The notes beneath the pieces are model-generated. The model did no database searches and was not told the origin of the DNA. It saw only the letters and a list, made by a program, of their open reading frames with translations. Below, piece by piece: positions 18,164 to 27,559 of a stretch of 64,000 nucleotides of DNA (position 1 is the first letter of the stretch; each line of letters begins with the position of its first letter). This DNA is from Sulfurimonas autotrophica DSM 16294. GTDB lineage: Bacteria > Campylobacterota > Campylobacteria > Campylobacterales > Sulfurimonadaceae. Location: positions 62,001-126,000 of the forward strand of contig NC_014506.1 in NCBI RefSeq assembly GCF_000147355.1, written 5' to 3'. Made by a program: the position numbers and the translations under genes.

Positions 18164-19297
18164 ATGTTCGTATTATTGTCTGTTTTTTATTATTTTTATT
18201 TTTCCATTGTAGGAATATACATTATATTTTTACCAAAAGTTCTCAGCGGTGTGGGGTATGATGCAAGTGAGATAGGTATTATCTTTGCGGCATCGCCTTT
18301 AGTGCGCTTTATCCTGCCTTTTTTGTTTATGCGTGGACTGACACTAAATGCCACAATTTTTAAGAGCTCTTTGTTTATTGTCGTTGCAAGTGCGCTCTCT
18401 TTTTACTTCTCTTTGGAACATTTTTATGCATTATTGCTCTCAAATGTCTTTCTCGGACTGGGCATGAGTCTGATGCTGCCTTTTGTGGAAGTAATTTCTT
18501 TGCACAGTATCGGCAAAGAACGTTACGGCAAAGTACGGCTTTTCGGTTCTTTGGGTTTTATAGCAGTCGCACTTGTTTTGGTGAAGTTTTTAAGTTCTGC
18601 CTATGTGGCACTTGATTTTTTGCTTGTTTTGACTCTTTTGACTGCTTTTGTTGCTTATAAGGTATTGCACCGTGCACCCGATACAACCTATGCTAAAGAA
18701 GAACATGTCAAAAATGATATAAATATATTTAAAGATTGGAGACTTTGGGGCGGACTTATCTTGGTACAGATGAGTTTTGGCTCTTTTTACAACTTTTTTA
18801 CGATTTATGAAACAGACCATGGCATTAGTTTGGATATGACGGTATATTTATGGAGTTTCGGTGTGTTGATTGAAGTACTGATGTTTTTCTTTCAAGGCGG
18901 ACTTTTGCGGGGAAATCTGCTGAATTTACTGCGTTTTACGGCACTGGCAACTGTTTTGCGATGGTTTTTGGTTTTTTTATTCCCTCAGAACTTAGCGATT
19001 CTCTTTTTCTCTCAGGCCCTGCATGCACTGAGTTTCGCACTCTTTCACACGGCGGCTATCAGCTATCTTTTTCATCTGTATAAGCATAAAAGCCTTTCTC
19101 AGCAGCTTTTTTCAGGGTTGACTTACGGGTTTGGAGGTCTTGGCGGGGCGCTTATTGCCGGGTATGTTTATGAGTATTATCCGAAATATTTGTTTTTGAC
19201 ATCAAGTCTGATGGCGTTTGGAGCGTTTTTGCTTTTTATGGCTGTAAATGATAAAAAAATTGAAAATCTGCGCTGTTCTATAAGTCGAGAAAGCTGA
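18164..19297 (+). CDS. MFS transporter (LacY/nucleoside-symporter-like)
   Basis: The protein has about 377 residues and 12 hydrophobic segments. The ATG at 18164 has a good AAGGAA ribosome binding site; a GTG at 18149 lies upstream without one. The early sequence SGVGYDASEIGIIFAASPLVRFILP and the loop GKERYGKVRLFGSLGFIAV match the MFS_1_like/PucC-LacY group. The substrate is not predictable. Its 3' end overlaps the DUF309 gene on the other strand by 121 bp, which is unusual. Confidence 0.82.
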   Translation: MFVLLSVFYYFYFSIVGIYIIFLPKVLSGVGYDASEIGIIFAASPLVRFILPFLFMRGLTLNATIFKSSLFIVVASALSFYFSLEHFYALLLSNVFLGLGMSLMLPFVEVISLHSIGKERYGKVRLFGSLGFIAVALVLVKFLSSAYVALDFLLVLTLLTAFVAYKVLHRAPDTTYAKEEHVKNDINIFKDWRLWGGLILVQMSFGSFYNFFTIYETDHGISLDMTVYLWSFGVLIEVLMFFFQGGLLRGNLLNLLRFTALATVLRWFLVFLFPQNLAILFFSQALHALSFALFHTAAISYLFHLYKHKSLSQQLFSGLTYGFGGLGGALIAGYVYEYYPKYLFLTSSLMAFGAFLLFMAVNDKKIENLRCSISRES

Positions 19298-19566
19298 TAA
19301 TAACTGTTTTGATACGCCGAGTCAATTTCAAATATATAAGGTCTGTACTTGAGGTAGTTTGCCCAGACTTTTTTGCTCTGTTGTTCTCTGCCACGCTTTA
19401 AAAGTTCAAAACTGACTGAAGCATTAATGAAACCTTTGAGCAGTTTTACCTCTTTGTCATCTTCAAAACGACGCGGAAACCACGCTTCTTCAAGCGCTTC
19501 ATGGGCATCATAGAAACGCTCTTCATTCAAGCATTTTGTAAACTTTTGTATATGTTTATGCATCAT
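19177..19566 (-). CDS. DUF309 domain protein
   Basis: The protein has 129 residues. The DUF309 core at about 10-70 shows FYDAHEALEEAWF and LLKGFINASVSFELLKRGR. The function of the family is unknown. The last 40 residues are coded antisense to the end of the MFS gene, so one of the two genes has probably lost its original stop. It overlaps the rhodanese-like gene upstream by 11 bp and is likely cotranscribed with it. Confidence 0.72.
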   Translation of the reverse strand: MMHKHIQKFTKCLNEERFYDAHEALEEAWFPRRFEDDKEVKLLKGFINASVSFELLKRGREQQSKKVWANYLKYRPYIFEIDSAYQNSYYQLSRLIEQRRFSIFLSFTAIKSKNAPNAIRLDVKNKYFG

Positions 19567-19876
19567 CTTCTTCCAAAAGCATCATATTTTTTCTCCAGTA
19601 TCCGCGTCCGCCTTTGAGCGAAATACAAGTGTACTGGGGAAACTTTTGCTTGTACTCTCCCAGCCTGTCAAGTGTTGCTTTTCCTGTATCGCAGTAAAAA
19701 ACAAAGACGCTTCCCTGTGGGTATTGTTTGAGTTCATAAGGATTGTAAGTAATCGTGTCCGCTTTTTCAATAGGCGATAAAATAGTGTCAACAAGGAGAA
19801 CATCTACATCTTTCTGTGCTAATTTTTTTTTATTTTGTAAAAACTCTTTTTGAGTCCATTCGTTGGGATAATTCAT
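19556..19876 (-). CDS. Rhodanese-like domain protein, small
   Basis: The protein has 106 residues. The second half has a rhodanese pattern: VFVFYCDTGKATLDRL with a Cys active-site loop, then YTCISLKGGRGYW. The N-terminal part is shorter than a full rhodanese domain. The Cys followed by D-T-G-K-A-T suits a sulfurtransferase site. It would form an operon with the DUF309 gene. Confidence 0.6.
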   Translation of the reverse strand: MNYPNEWTQKEFLQNKKKLAQKDVDVLLVDTILSPIEKADTITYNPYELKQYPQGSVFVFYCDTGKATLDRLGEYKQKFPQYTCISLKGGRGYWRKNMMLLEEDDA

Positions 19877-19968
19877 ACGACTATTATATAGCAGCTCTTT
19901 TATATTTTATTTAAAAAGTAGCATTAAACTTTTCTCGGAACCTAGGTTTTAATCTAGGCTGAGTTGCT

Positions 19969-19995
19969 TTGTAACTGCTAAACTTGTGTTATAAT
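19969..19995 (+). promoter_or_regulatory. Promoter placed so that the helicase mRNA may be leaderless
   Basis: A perfect TATAAT lies at 19990-19995, only 6 bp before the ATG at 20002, so initiation about 7 bp downstream would fall on the start codon. A weak -35 (TTGTAA, 19969-19974) is present. No Shine-Dalgarno sequence precedes the ATG. Confidence 0.5.
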
Positions 19996-20001
19996 CTCTA
20001 T

Positions 20002-22797
20002 ATGGCAAGAAAAAATAAAAAAAATAGTAAAATTAACCAAAGAATTAAAAAATATTTTGATGATGACCCTTTTGATGTGGGGATAGAACGTGTTGAAGCA
20101 AAAACACTCAGTGAACTTTTTGCAACACTGGGCATATATGATATAGACCACAATAAAACATTGATGGTAAAAACACTCCGAATGATTTGGAGTGAAGCAG
20201 ACAGCGGTATGCGTCATGATATTCTTAACTTTTTTGAGAGTGACGGACGGGTGTACAAGTCAGAAAAACCAAAAGAACATGTGGGGTTTGACAGAGAAGA
20301 TAAAATCAATGCTATTTTAGAAGAACTTGATGTTAACCAGGAAGAGGCTGTGCGTCTGCATGAAGCTTATGCCAATGTCAGAAGCAAAAAAATCACAATA
20401 GAAAAAATGGAATCATCTCTGCGTCATATTCGTTTTGAGATGAAAAAAGAGAAGCTTGAACGCGAGTTAGAGGGACTGTTTGATTTGGATGACTGCTTTG
20501 AGTTCAATGCTTCATTAAAGTATGAGCTGTATGAGCAAAGTTTTCATAAGATTTTGACACTTAAAACCAAGCCTTATTCTTATGAGTACATCGAAACTGC
20601 GCCTTTTGAGGCAATAGTAGAAAAAATAGGGCAGGATAAAGTTACAACACTCAAGCAAAAGCAGCAGAGTATTAACAAATTTTTAAGCTCTTTAAAGCAT
20701 CCTCATTCTTATTTGAGCACCAAAGAGATTTTGGATTCCCTGCGGGCATCGCCTCCAAAATCAAAAGTAAACTATCCGTTAATATCACACAAGGTTTTAA
20801 AAAATATTATTAAAGCTAAAATAGATGCCGAGGGTGTTGAACTTCATGATGAAGAGGTTTTAATCCGTCTAAATGAGCAGGTAAATCTGCCTTACAGCGA
20901 TAAGAAATTTTCTTATAAATTGGAGTTACATGTAGAGCTTGACGGTCTTTTAGAAGAGATATGGAACTCAAAGCGATTTAACTTTGATACTATTTTGGCA
21001 GAGGTAAAAAAAGAGCATGAAGATGACTTTTTGCTCTCTCTTGACGCGCTGGTAAAAGAGTGTGCAGAATATGCACAGCTGCTGCACTTTACACCCGAAG
21101 AACTGCATGAAAGAGTCTATGAGTTTTTGTTTGAACTGCTGCCGATGACGTTGACTATTACACCTAAAATACACAGAAAAATAACACGCAGATTTTTGCA
21201 CTCAATTCATGATGAATTGATTAAAAAGCAGCGTCAGGAACTTTTGGCTCGCACTATTCGTGATTTTAAAAACCTGTTTCCGATTGCGCGGAGTATGCAG
21301 AGAAAACTTGTACTGCATATCGGTCCTACAAACAGCGGTAAAACTTATGAAGCAATGCAAGCTCTTAAAGAAGCTGACACGGGCTATTATCTTGCACCTT
21401 TGCGGCTTTTGGCGCTGGAGGGGTATGAAACGCTCAAAGCAGAGGGTATTGAAAGCTCGCTCATAACAGGTGAAGAGCAGATTCTTGATGACGAGGCAAC
21501 ACACATCAGTTCAACGATTGAGATGATGAATTATGATGTGGATGTTGATGTCTGTGTCATAGATGAAGTACAAATGATAGATGACAGAGACCGCGGCTGG
21601 GCATGGGCAAATGCTATTATCGGTGCTCCTGCAAAAGAGGTCATTATGACGGGCTCGCCAAATGTCAAAGAGGCGATTATTGCACTTGCGGAGTATTTGG
21701 GCGAGGAGCTTGAAATAAGAGAGTTTGAACGAAAAAATCCTCTGGAACTTTTAGAAAAACCGACACACCCAAAAGATGTAGAAGCAGCAACTGCCATTAT
21801 CGCCTTTAGCAGAAAAGATGTTTTAAGGCTGAAGCAGAATTTTTCAAAAGATTTTGAAGTAAGTGTAGTGTACGGGAACCTTTCTCCCGAAGTCAGACGT
21901 GAAGAGGCAAGGCGTTTTCGAGAAGGTGAAACGCAAATACTTGTTGCGACAGATGCAATAGCAATGGGTATGAATCTGCCTATAAAAACTGTGCTGTTTT
22001 CAAAAGCCGAAAAATTTGATGGTATCATACAAAGAAATCTTTTTCCATCAGAAATACATCAGATTGCAGGACGGGCAGGGCGTTACGGTCTGCATGAAAA
22101 CGGGTATGTCGGAGCTTTGCATGCAGATGCTTTGAATATAGTCAAGAAGAATTTTAATAAGAGAGCAAAAGAGATAAATGTTCCTTTTAAGGTTATGGCA
22201 AATTTGGAACACATAAAACTCGTCAGCACAATATTGGAAGAAAATTCTTTAGAAGAAATTTTGCGATTTTTTATAAAAAATATGGTTTTTGACGGTCCTT
22301 TTTATGCAGCTTCACTTGATGATATGCTTGAAGCATCGCGTATAGTAGACAGCTATGATTTGGATATTGCAACAAAGTATCATCTCGCCTGTGCCCCTTT
22401 GACTTTAAAATCAGCTTATATTATCAGCGCTTATGAGCGTTATATCAATGCTTTGGAGAAAAAAGAGCCGGTCTATTATCATGCACCCAAGCTGACAGGT
22501 TCGTATGCACAAACCTCGGAAGAACTCCTGCGTGCGGAAGATATGGTTAAAGAGATTTCTTTGTATTTGTGGCTGAGTTATCGTTTTAATGAGTATTTTG
22601 TAGATGAAAACAAAGCAAGGGCATACAGAGGCGTTTTGAACAAGTATATAGAAGAGACACTCAGACAAACACAGCTTGCACAGACCTGTAAACTCTGTGG
22701 TACGGCATTGCCGACAAATTCAAAATACAGTATCTGCCAGTCGTGTTTTAAAAAGAATTATGTGCATAAAAGAGGGCACAGGCGCTCACCGCGCTAA
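20002..22797 (+). CDS. SUV3-like DExH RNA helicase with C-terminal zinc ribbon
   Basis: The protein has about 931 residues. The first 430 are helical and unrecognised. The helicase core follows: Walker A GPTNSGKTYEA (about 440), DEVQMIDD as DExH box, GSPNVKEA, ATDAIAMGMNLP and QIAGRAGRYG (motif VI). These match SUV3-type RNA helicases, which in mitochondria work with RNA-degrading complexes. The C-terminus has two CxxC pairs (TCKLCG...SICQSCFKK), a zinc ribbon not usual in SUV3. The ATG at 20002 is used because no upstream start has a better context. Confidence 0.88.
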   Translation: MARKNKKNSKINQRIKKYFDDDPFDVGIERVEAKTLSELFATLGIYDIDHNKTLMVKTLRMIWSEADSGMRHDILNFFESDGRVYKSEKPKEHVGFDREDKINAILEELDVNQEEAVRLHEAYANVRSKKITIEKMESSLRHIRFEMKKEKLERELEGLFDLDDCFEFNASLKYELYEQSFHKILTLKTKPYSYEYIETAPFEAIVEKIGQDKVTTLKQKQQSINKFLSSLKHPHSYLSTKEILDSLRASPPKSKVNYPLISHKVLKNIIKAKIDAEGVELHDEEVLIRLNEQVNLPYSDKKFSYKLELHVELDGLLEEIWNSKRFNFDTILAEVKKEHEDDFLLSLDALVKECAEYAQLLHFTPEELHERVYEFLFELLPMTLTITPKIHRKITRRFLHSIHDELIKKQRQELLARTIRDFKNLFPIARSMQRKLVLHIGPTNSGKTYEAMQALKEADTGYYLAPLRLLALEGYETLKAEGIESSLITGEEQILDDEATHISSTIEMMNYDVDVDVCVIDEVQMIDDRDRGWAWANAIIGAPAKEVIMTGSPNVKEAIIALAEYLGEELEIREFERKNPLELLEKPTHPKDVEAATAIIAFSRKDVLRLKQNFSKDFEVSVVYGNLSPEVRREEARRFREGETQILVATDAIAMGMNLPIKTVLFSKAEKFDGIIQRNLFPSEIHQIAGRAGRYGLHENGYVGALHADALNIVKKNFNKRAKEINVPFKVMANLEHIKLVSTILEENSLEEILRFFIKNMVFDGPFYAASLDDMLEASRIVDSYDLDIATKYHLACAPLTLKSAYIISAYERYINALEKKEPVYYHAPKLTGSYAQTSEELLRAEDMVKEISLYLWLSYRFNEYFVDENKARAYRGVLNKYIEETLRQTQLAQTCKLCGTALPTNSKYSICQSCFKKNYVHKRGHRRSPR

Positions 22798-22809
22798 ATC
22801 TTTTCGTGT

Positions 22810-24399
22810 CTAACTTTTAAACTCGTCAATAGTTTCTTGTAAAGATGAAGCGACATGCACGAGTTTTTGTAAATCACTTTCAATACTCATAACACTTGTA
22901 CCGTTAGCTGTTGAGAGTGTTTCAATTTTTCCAATATAGGAAATAATCTCTTGAATGTTTTGAGACATTTTTTCACTATCATTTTTTGATTTGTTTGCCA
23001 TTTGTGTTGATGTTTGCATCGCATTAGAAGTGAGTGAAATTTTTTGCTCGACATCATCAGATATATTGACAAGTGCTTCTATATTTTGCGCATTTATTGT
23101 CATTTTATCACTGACATCATTGATTGCCTGAACAATGGTGCTTACGCTTATATCTATCTCTGCCAAACTTTTTTGTGTACGTTCTGCAAGCTTTCTTACT
23201 TCATCGGCAACAACGGCAAACCCGCGTCCGTGTTCACCCGCACGTGCTGCTTCAATAGCAGCGTTGAGTGCGAGAAGATTTGTCTGTTCTGCTATCTCTT
23301 TGATAACATTGAGTACATCTTTGACCTGATCGGCATCATTTTTAAGGACTAAAAGTTCGTTAGAGAGTTCATTTTCACTTTCTACAAAAGTTTCTACTTC
23401 ATTGTTCAAGTTCGCCAATGAATTATGTGCTTTTGCCAGTTCTTTTTCTGCTTCTATTATAGTCTCTTGTGTTGTCGTTGCAGCTTGTATGGTTTCATCT
23501 AAAATATTTTGAATATCTTCACTTTTTTGGCTTGTTTGTGAAACGATTTCTCTCTCTTGCTGTACGCCTTTGCGTATTACATGTGAGGAAATTTCAATTT
23601 CAGAAGCAATTTCATTGTTTTGTTCACCCAAAGATTTCACTTCATTGACAGTAGATTGAATCATTTGGATAAAATGGTTGACTTCATTGGCTGTTTCTCC
23701 AAACTCATTGCCTTTTTTATGTGCAAGTCGTTTTGTTAAGTCTTTGTCTCCGCTGACAAGGTCTGCAATTCTCTCTTTGAGATTATTCAGCGGTGTGAAA
23801 ATTTCACGGCCAAAAAAGATTAAAGCTACAATACTAAAAGCAATACCGCCGATAATTAAAGAGATAATAAGTGTTGTATTGGTTTGAGTGATTGCATCGT
23901 CGTTTTTATCAAGAGATATTGTCAAGTCCATTGCACCAAGTGCATAACCAACCTGTGCATTATAGTGGCACTGCAGACATCTCTGCTCCGCAATCATGGG
24001 TTTAATCATACGAATGATGTGATTACCGTTTTCATCACTTTCAATGATTTTTGTCGTTTTGTTTTGTAAGACATCACTTAGCAGAGGGTCTGTAGTGTAC
24101 TTTTCATTCGGAGCATATACCTCTATAACTGCCTTTGATTTAGTAATTTTCAAGTCAGCAATTCCATCAATACCTTTTGCACTTTTAAAGGCAGTTTCAA
24201 CAACTTCAGGATCACCCATCATCATGCTTGTTGTCATAGTTTGAAAGATTGATTCACTGAGCATCTTTAAAGATTTTTTTGCCGTAGTATTTGAAAGACT
24301 GTGCAGTGTCGAAGAGAGATAATAAGACATCCCAATGAGTCCGAGGATACTCAGAGAGACAATGGAAAGAATTACTTTTGATTTTACTGATGCTAACAT
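22810..24399 (-). CDS. Chemotaxis receptor with periplasmic CxxCH (heme c) sensor
   Basis: The protein has 529 residues. TM1 is at about 8-28 and TM2 at about 178-200, with a 150-residue periplasmic domain between them. That domain contains [16 protein letters not shown], a c-type heme attachment motif, so the sensor probably carries covalent heme like known heme-PAS receptors for redox or gas sensing. A HAMP domain and the MCP domain with the conserved tip follow. The start at 24399 opens a normal uncleaved signal anchor. Confidence 0.88.
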   Translation of the reverse strand: MLASVKSKVILSIVSLSILGLIGMSYYLSSTLHSLSNTTAKKSLKMLSESIFQTMTTSMMMGDPEVVETAFKSAKGIDGIADLKITKSKAVIEVYAPNEKYTTDPLLSDVLQNKTTKIIESDENGNHIIRMIKPMIAEQRCLQCHYNAQVGYALGAMDLTISLDKNDDAITQTNTTLIISLIIGGIAFSIVALIFFGREIFTPLNNLKERIADLVSGDKDLTKRLAHKKGNEFGETANEVNHFIQMIQSTVNEVKSLGEQNNEIASEIEISSHVIRKGVQQEREIVSQTSQKSEDIQNILDETIQAATTTQETIIEAEKELAKAHNSLANLNNEVETFVESENELSNELLVLKNDADQVKDVLNVIKEIAEQTNLLALNAAIEAARAGEHGRGFAVVADEVRKLAERTQKSLAEIDISVSTIVQAINDVSDKMTINAQNIEALVNISDDVEQKISLTSNAMQTSTQMANKSKNDSEKMSQNIQEIISYIGKIETLSTANGTSVMSIESDLQKLVHVASSLQETIDEFKS

Positions 24400-24460
24400 A
24401 AAGAGACCTTACTAGATTTAAAATTTTAAATAATTATAACTAAAAAAAGTCTTTATAATG

Positions 24461-25516
24461 TTACATACTGTATATTAAATACTCAATTTGTTCTAAAAGT
24501 GTTTGATTTGTGATGGTGTTTTTGTTTGCATATGCCAGACAGGATCCAGCACCCACACCCTCTTTAGCTTCGCCTTCGTCATACTTTTTAAGTATTGGTA
24601 TTGCTGTATTTTTAAAGTTAAATGTTGCATAAATCGCATGAGGTTTGTAGCTTAACTGCTCGAGTATATGGGCAATATTTGAATTTTTATCTTGTGTGAC
24701 CCATTGTGTTGTTGCCAATGTAATGTTGTCATGTTTTACACGCATTAAAACATCTTCTCTGAGCTTGTCAGCAATTAACAAACACGCTGCCATCTGTGTT
24801 CCGCCGGCTAAAACAATCTGGAATCGTTTCGAGGCTTCAAGTAAGAATCCGGCACAAAAAATGAGCATATTGTCGCTTACTATGCCAAGTTTTTCAAAAC
24901 TTGTCATATCTTTATTGATTAAACTTAGTGCTTGGTTTATCGTTTGTGTTTTAATGTTATTGGGTACATGTAAGAAACTTGAGGAAAAATCATCTGCACA
25001 GTCATAGCCGAGCGCCAAGGCTGAAGCTGTTGCTGTCGTTGTGCCTGCGGGTGTACTCTCCCCAAGAATAAGATAGTTCCCTTTAAGCTCATATGATTTT
25101 CCAAATTCCATGCCTTTTACAAAAACTTCTTTTGCATTAATATCTGCACCCTCATTTATTGCTTGGGAGGGTTTTATATCAAAGTGGTGCACGGTGCAGT
25201 TTTGAGGCTCTGCTGTGAGTCCCAAATTTAAAATTTCTATAGTGCTAAAAGGTGTTAGGTTATGTACGGCACGGGTAATAAGTGCGGGTGTCGGTACACC
25301 TGTGGGTGTTTCAGCAAGTTCACCGAGTGAAAACACTTTTTCATTTGTAATGAATTCCGCATCAAGTGTAGGGGTAAGAGGAATCATGCCGGGAATTCCG
25401 GCTTGTGTTATGCCTTCTATTTCACAAGTCTTTGTAACACTGGCTGCGAGTAAAAAGTCAGCTTTGCCCTCAGGCAGGGAATCTAAATCATTTGTCAGTA
25501 TGTTGTATGTTTGCAT
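24461..25516 (-). CDS. CobT-like nicotinate-nucleotide phosphoribosyltransferase homologue (TIGR00303 type)
   Basis: The protein has about 351 residues from ATG 25516; a TTG ten codons upstream is a weaker start overlapping the previous gene. Recognisable regions are GIPGMIPLTPTLDAEF, ILGESTPAGTTTATASALALGYD and VLAGGTQMAACLL. The TIGR00303/UPF0284 group is related to CobT, which activates the lower-ligand base for B12 nucleotide-loop assembly. That fits the B12 genes at 29-39 kb, though it lies apart from them. Substrate specificity is not established. Confidence 0.8.
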   Translation of the reverse strand: MQTYNILTNDLDSLPEGKADFLLAASVTKTCEIEGITQAGIPGMIPLTPTLDAEFITNEKVFSLGELAETPTGVPTPALITRAVHNLTPFSTIEILNLGLTAEPQNCTVHHFDIKPSQAINEGADINAKEVFVKGMEFGKSYELKGNYLILGESTPAGTTTATASALALGYDCADDFSSSFLHVPNNIKTQTINQALSLINKDMTSFEKLGIVSDNMLIFCAGFLLEASKRFQIVLAGGTQMAACLLIADKLREDVLMRVKHDNITLATTQWVTQDKNSNIAHILEQLSYKPHAIYATFNFKNTAIPILKKYDEGEAKEGVGAGSCLAYANKNTITNQTLLEQIEYLIYSM

Positions 25517-25539
25517 AAATAAAATCTTTTTTTGTAATT

Positions 25540-26349
25540 TTACCAAAGTAAAAAGTAATTTGCCCCAAAAAGTACCAATAACTTAGCTAAAGTTATACCT
25601 GTAACCCCTATAATATTTCCTATTTGACATGATGAACAGTTTTTATACTGTTTGCCTTCATGTATTGCATAAAAAAAGTAGATGACAGTCAGAATAAGTA
25701 TACTCAGCATTGCATAATTTTCTGCGCTTTTTAAAATAGAGAGGTTTTCTTCAGATAAAAAGAATTTTGTAATCAGTGCTAAAAGTGATGCAACAAAGAC
25801 AAATTTTATAAGATGCAGTAATTTGTCTCGTTTAAATGTGGTAGGACAGCCGTTGTCTGTAATGGCATCTGTTCCAAATTCAAGCTTTGAGTCTAAAAGT
25901 TTTCGTTCATTGTCATCAAGTCTCACCCTGAAATTTGAGCCGAAAACATAGTCAAGTTTTCTTTGTATGGTGACGGCTAAATCACCCTCAGCTTCTAAAA
26001 ACTGCTGGTTTGCATCTCTGTCTTCATACATCAGTTTTATTTTTTCATACCGTTTTGTTTTAGCACTCAGACCCGGAAAGTAAGCTGTTGATTCTACAGG
26101 AGTGATCGTTCCCTCACGTTTAATAATCCTTGGATTGATTAATTCCAAAAATTCTCCGTCATCTTTTTTTATAACAATAACGGCATAAGGCGAGCCTATT
26201 TGAAAAGCAGAGAGTGCATCTAAATTGTTTGCCTCTATTGTATCTTTTAAATCTTTTATCAAATCAAAAAGTTCTTGATTGAAGTGCCTGACATTTGCAC
26301 CAAACTCCAAACTTGGTGTTGTCGGGTATTTTATAATCTCTTTTACCAT
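25540..26349 (-). CDS. Peptide-deformylase-like domain lacking catalytic residues, fused to TM segments
   Basis: The protein has 269 residues. Residues 1-150 follow the deformylase fold (IKYPTTPSLEFGANV, ALSAFQIGSP for the GLAAPQIG loop, ELINPRII). The active site is lost: the EGCLS Cys position is Thr88 (ESTAYFPGL) and the HExxH metal site reads QRKLDY (129-134), with both His and Glu missing. About three TM segments (180-265) follow, with CSSC at about 238. It cannot be a deformylase; a binding or scaffold role is possible. It lies tightly upstream of the CobT-like gene. Confidence 0.72.
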   Translation of the reverse strand: MVKEIIKYPTTPSLEFGANVRHFNQELFDLIKDLKDTIEANNLDALSAFQIGSPYAVIVIKKDDGEFLELINPRIIKREGTITPVESTAYFPGLSAKTKRYEKIKLMYEDRDANQQFLEAEGDLAVTIQRKLDYVFGSNFRVRLDDNERKLLDSKLEFGTDAITDNGCPTTFKRDKLLHLIKFVFVASLLALITKFFLSEENLSILKSAENYAMLSILILTVIYFFYAIHEGKQYKNCSSCQIGNIIGVTGITLAKLLVLFGANYFLLW

Positions 26350-26364
26350 GAGTATAGTTCCTTT

Positions 26365-26928
26365 TTAATTTAAATCGCTGTCTTTCCAGTATTTTGTTCC
26401 CTGAATAGTTGCCTGCAGAGCCAGACCGTTTTTTGTCAATTTATAGATTCTCATGCCCGGTGCTACCGTTACAGAAGCATTGACAGCTCCGCCGTGTTCA
26501 CTTGCTTTTGCCGCCGCATCTGCCTGTGCGTTTGCTTCCCAGCCTTTATTTACAAAGTTGTCAAAAATTTTTTTATTTGCAAATAAAAATACGATACGGA
26601 AATCTTTTACGCCGAGTCCTAAACCTACTCCCGCGGAAGCCATATTCATATAGATATTTTTTCCTGTTTTGTTATTGTGTGCCATTCCTGTACCGCCTTC
26701 TGCGGAAACAAAAATAAGATTTACGCCGGCACTGCTAAAAGTAGCATAGCCGTAGGATTTCGCAAGGAGCTTTTTTGCTTCAGGTGCATGTTTATATAAC
26801 AATGCCAGTGTCTTTTTGCTTTGTTTGATACGTGCTTGTTTTTTATCGGCATTTGAATTGCCCGACCAAAAACCGGAAAAAAGTAAGATAAATGTAAACA
26901 GGAGTGCAGTAATTTTAAGTTTTTTCAT
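26365..26928 (-). CDS. SYLF (Ysc84-type) exported lipid-binding protein
   Basis: The protein has 187 residues. A signal sequence (about 1-27) is followed by the SYLF/Ysc84 domain: SYGYATFSSAGVNLIFVSAEGGTG, KNIYMNMASAGVGLGLGVKDFRIVFLF, then VNKGWEANAQADAA. The domain binds lipid in eukaryotes; bacterial members are periplasmic or outer-membrane proteins of unknown role. It could be cotranscribed with the deformylase-like gene 15 bp downstream. Confidence 0.85.
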   Translation of the reverse strand: MKKLKITALLFTFILLFSGFWSGNSNADKKQARIKQSKKTLALLYKHAPEAKKLLAKSYGYATFSSAGVNLIFVSAEGGTGMAHNNKTGKNIYMNMASAGVGLGLGVKDFRIVFLFANKKIFDNFVNKGWEANAQADAAAKASEHGGAVNASVTVAPGMRIYKLTKNGLALQATIQGTKYWKDSDLN

Positions 26929-26938
26929 TGTGTATTCT

Positions 26939-27148
26939 TTAGTCTATATCGACACCGTTCCAAAATTCATCATAATCAAGATTGGTGAGTGCATTTTCAT
27001 CTTCAATGTTTTTCTCTAGCAGTTTTTTCTGTTGTTCTTGAAAAAAGAGTTCAAGTGCTTCATTAATAAGTGTACTCTCATCTTTTTTGAGTATTTGTGT
27101 AAATGTTTCTAGGTTTTGTAAGTTGTAGTCGTTTATTGTTATTTGCAT
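26939..27148 (-). CDS. Small acidic protein, possible ribbon-helix-helix regulator/antitoxin
   Basis: The protein has 69 residues starting MQITINDYNLQNLETFTQILKK, with the strand-helix pattern of MetJ/CopG-type proteins. Its acidic C-terminus ends DYDEFWNGVDID. No toxin gene adjoins it, so it may be an orphan antitoxin or a regulator. Confidence 0.5.
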   Translation of the reverse strand: MQITINDYNLQNLETFTQILKKDESTLINEALELFFQEQQKKLLEKNIEDENALTNLDYDEFWNGVDID

Positions 27149-27185
27149 AAAATATTTTAGCCAAAGTTAGTTAAATATGCTAAAT

Positions 27186-27459
27186 TTACGCTGTATAAAT
27201 GAGCTTTTCATGAACGCTGTTTCCATCTAGTTCAACATAACGCATCGGGTACATGTCCAAATCAAGTGGACGTACAAAGCCGCGTGTGACTATGACTTTT
27301 GTTCCCTGCACTGTCATTGTCGCCGAGGTCCATGTGTGAATCCGTTACATGTATAAACTTCAATGTCTTTTTTTTATTTTCTTGTGCAGTTACCAGTAGA
27401 GGCATGGAACTAAGAGCTACTGCACTTTTTAAAAAGTTTCTTCTTGATATTTTTGACAT
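27186..27459 (-). pseudogene. Decayed Tat-exported calcineurin-like phosphoesterase
   Basis: The start encodes a twin-arginine signal (MSKISRRNFLKSAVALSS) and the first metal motif of a metallophosphoesterase (FIHVTDSHMDLG). After about 48 codons the frame runs into a stop. In another frame the following sequence encodes a typical C-terminus (TVQGTKVIVTRGFVRPLDLD... to HEKLIYTA) ending at TAA 27186-27188. The middle of the gene, normally over 200 codons, is gone. The ends therefore survive around a large internal deletion with a frameshift. Confidence 0.8.
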
Positions 27460-27559
27460 AATGTTTCCTCTTTTTACTATGATTTTATCTTATATAAGTA
27501 ATATTTGTGATAAACTTTAGGACTTTTTAGATTATTTAGGGATTATTTATGGATTATTT

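Noticed and set aside
24461-26349. Active peptide deformylase gene
   Set aside because: The metal and catalytic residues are missing, so it is annotated as deformylase-like only.
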